Source: Alphaproteobacteria bacterium
GTDB taxonomy: Bacteria; Pseudomonadota; Alphaproteobacteria; Puniceispirillales; Puniceispirillaceae
Length of the DNA stretch: 5,230 nt
Reading direction: 5' to 3'
Assembly: GCA_016780695.1 (NCBI GenBank)
Contig: JADHLK010000112.1
Coordinates: 1 to 5,230 of the forward strand
The translations under genes were made by a program, and so were the position numbers. The notes under the pieces were generated by a model, which was given only the letters and a program-made list of their open reading frames with translations, was not told the DNA's origin and ran no database searches. How positions within the stretch are numbered: the stretch's first letter is position 1; every line of letters begins with the position of its first letter. Below, piece by piece: positions 4,317 to 5,230 of this stretch.

Positions 4317-5108
4317 TCAGCCCAGATCGGCCAGACTGGCCGCCTGCTCGTCCAAAACTATGCAGAAATTGGGGTGATCACGCAACAGGCTGGCCGGGCA
4401 GGCCGGGCTTTGCGGCCCCTTGATCATGGCGGCCACCGCCGCCGCCTTGGCCTGTCCGGTCGCCAGCAGCAGGATTTCCCCGGCCGCCAGAATATCAGCA
4501 ATGCCCAGCGTTATGGCCCGGCTGCCAGCTGGCAGGCCGGCGCGGGCGCTGGTGCTGGCGGCCAGCTCAACCACCCGGCAGATACTGTCTTTTTTTGTGC
4601 CCGGCTCATTAAAGCCGACATGGCCATTCACGCCGATTCCCAGCAGGTGCACGGCCAGCCCGCCCGCCGCCGCCAGCCCGGCCCGGTGTTGGGCGGCCTC
4701 AGCAGCAGGGTCCGGGCTGTGCCCATCCAAGGCCAGAAACCCGCCAAACCCGCCGGTCAGCCGGGCCAGAAAATGCTGTCTTATTTCCTCGGCAAACAGC
4801 TGGCTGGCCGCCGCTCCAGATGGCGAATCATCTGGCGAATCAGCTGGCGAATCAGCTGGCGAATCAGGGGCCAGCACATACTCATCCAGCTGGGCAAAAT
4901 GACAGCCGGCAAACAGGCCCGGCCGGGCCTGCTCCCTCTCCAGCAGGGCACGATAGACCGGGTCCATTGTTCGGCCAATGGCAAGGCCGATCAGCTTGCC
5001 CTTCATCTGATCAGCTGCCAGCGCGTTGGCCTGATCAGCCAGCCGGTCCGCGGCCGCCGCCGCCGCCTCAGCGGCACTGGGAAAAACTAGCAGCCTGTCC
5101 CTATCCAT
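4317..5108 (-). CDS. NagB-like glucosamine-6-phosphate deaminase/isomerase family protein, divergent
   Basis: This is a 263-residue protein of the NagB/6-phosphogluconolactonase superfamily. Key motifs in order are GLAIGRTMDPVY (41-52), FAQLDEYVL (71-79), LLGIGVNGHVGFNEPG (155-170), ITLGIADIL (199-207), GQAKAAAV (218-225) and PASLLRDH near the end. The catalytic Asp75, His163 and Glu168 of the deaminase are kept. Asn161 replaces the E. coli Asp141, as in Bacillus NagB. The phosphate-binding region differs from typical NagB: the usual TG(G/S)TP loop is IGRTM, and the arginine matching E. coli Arg172 appears to be Ser187 (Arg189 is close). Directly after DEY, where the family has a short loop with 'SY', there is a four-fold DSPx repeat (82-97). 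It may therefore be a true amino-sugar-phosphate deaminase or an enzyme for another phosphosugar. The start ATG overlaps the upstream permease gene by 8 bp, with GGAAAGG about 8 nt upstream. A Shine-Dalgarno and glyoxalase gene follow at 19 bp. Confidence 0.85.
   Translation of the reverse strand: MDRDRLLVFPSAAEAAAAAADRLADQANALAADQMKGKLIGLAIGRTMDPVYRALLEREQARPGLFAGCHFAQLDEYVLAPDSPADSPADSPDDSPSGAAASQLFAEEIRQHFLARLTGGFGGFLALDGHSPDPAAEAAQHRAGLAAAGGLAVHLLGIGVNGHVGFNEPGTKKDSICRVVELAASTSARAGLPAGSRAITLGIADILAAGEILLLATGQAKAAAVAAMIKGPQSPACPASLLRDHPNFCIVLDEQAASLADLG
4821..4868 (-). repeat. Four 12-bp tandem repeats inside the NagB-like gene (DSPx x4)
   Basis: The plus-strand unit TGGCGAATCAGC (with ATC or AGG ends in the outer copies) is repeated four times without gaps. 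It encodes DSPA, DSPA, DSPD and DSPS at residues 82-97, four residues after the DEY motif. Twelve is a multiple of three, so copy-number change would keep the frame and only lengthen or shorten this loop. Confidence 0.9.
5053..5067 (-). repeat. Trinucleotide GCC x5 run encoding an alanine stretch
   Basis: Five uninterrupted GCC triplets on the plus strand lie in the N-terminal helix of the NagB-like protein, within the run of six alanines at residues 15-20. Low-complexity alanine helices are common here, so this is recorded mainly because of the many other tandem repeats nearby. Confidence 0.6.
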
Positions 5109-5230
5109 GCCGCTTGCCTTTCCGGCGCTCCCACAGGGCCATGGAAATCAGGCTGGTCAGGATAACGCCCGCACCGACAAGCGTATTGGAAGACGGCACC
5201 TCGGCAAAGACCAGATAGCCCAGCAGCGTC
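5101..5230 (-). CDS. C-terminal end of an EamA/DMT-family transporter (partial; start lies beyond the window)
   Basis: The frame starting at 5229 reads TLLGYLVFAEVPSSNTLVGA, then a hydrophobic helix (GVILTSLISMALWE) and a basic tail (RRKGKRHG) before TAG at 5103-5101. That is the typical last part of a drug/metabolite transporter: 'L.GyL.F.EvP....l.GA.lI..' forming the final transmembrane helix, then a positively charged cytoplasmic end. Only 42 residues are visible, so the substrate cannot be inferred. The stop overlaps the ATG of the NagB-like gene by 8 bp (the shared bases read CATGGATAG on the minus strand), indicating translational coupling and a common operon. The call rests on this short motif and the membrane-helix pattern. 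Confidence 0.75.
   Translation of the reverse strand, partial: TLLGYLVFAEVPSSNTLVGAGVILTSLISMALWERRKGKRHG

Noticed and set aside
4314..5090. Plus-strand open frame of 258 codons, Gln/Arg/Gly-rich
   Set aside because: It is the antisense of the NagB-like gene, which has clear catalytic motifs. The low-complexity composition and the repeated WRISWRIS block come from the 12-bp repeat read in the wrong frame.

Overview
The window is a stretch of bacterial chromosome with every supportable gene on the minus strand, so transcription runs from position 5230 towards 1. The sequence is fairly GC-rich with no sign of phage, insertion sequence, CRISPR or RNA genes. The gene types (a BMP-family substrate-binding protein, two Gfo/Idh/MocA dehydrogenases, a DMT permease) and the protein style suggest an alphaproteobacterium, perhaps a marine lineage. 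This is inference from gene content, not a taxonomic match.

Layout in transcription order: (a) 5230-5101, the last 42 residues of an EamA/DMT-type permease, whose stop overlaps the start of (b) 5108-4317, a divergent NagB-like (glucosamine-6-phosphate deaminase/isomerase family) protein; (c) 4297-3857, a glyoxalase I/VOC protein with all four metal ligands; (d) a 237-bp non-coding gap (3856-3620) with several inverted repeats and a 12-bp tandem duplication; (e) 3619-2447, a Gfo/Idh/MocA oxidoreductase whose better start is GTG; (f) 2457-1795, a 220-residue protein I cannot assign, with a His-rich, possibly cupin-like C-terminal half; (g) 1782-601, a second, different Gfo/Idh/MocA oxidoreductase; (h) a 178-bp gap with a pentanucleotide repeat and a possible terminator; (i) 422-1, the start of a BMP-family ABC substrate-binding protein broken by an in-frame amber codon.

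Genes (e), (f) and (g) are tightly coupled (11-bp overlap, then 12-bp gap) and (a), (b) and (c) are similarly close, so there are two translationally compact blocks. Together they look like a carbohydrate uptake and catabolism locus: import through an ABC system, NAD(P)-dependent oxidation or epimerisation of a sugar or polyol by the two dehydrogenases with the unknown protein, and amino-sugar-phosphate chemistry plus methylglyoxal-type detoxification from the upstream block. The substrate cannot be read from the sequence.

The most interesting points are the amber codon in an otherwise well-preserved substrate-binding protein, the four-fold DSPx repeat beside the NagB-like catalytic Asp combined with altered phosphate-site residues, the unassigned protein between two dehydrogenases, and the unusual number of short tandem repeats (5, 9, 12, 12 and 15 bp units) in 5 kb.
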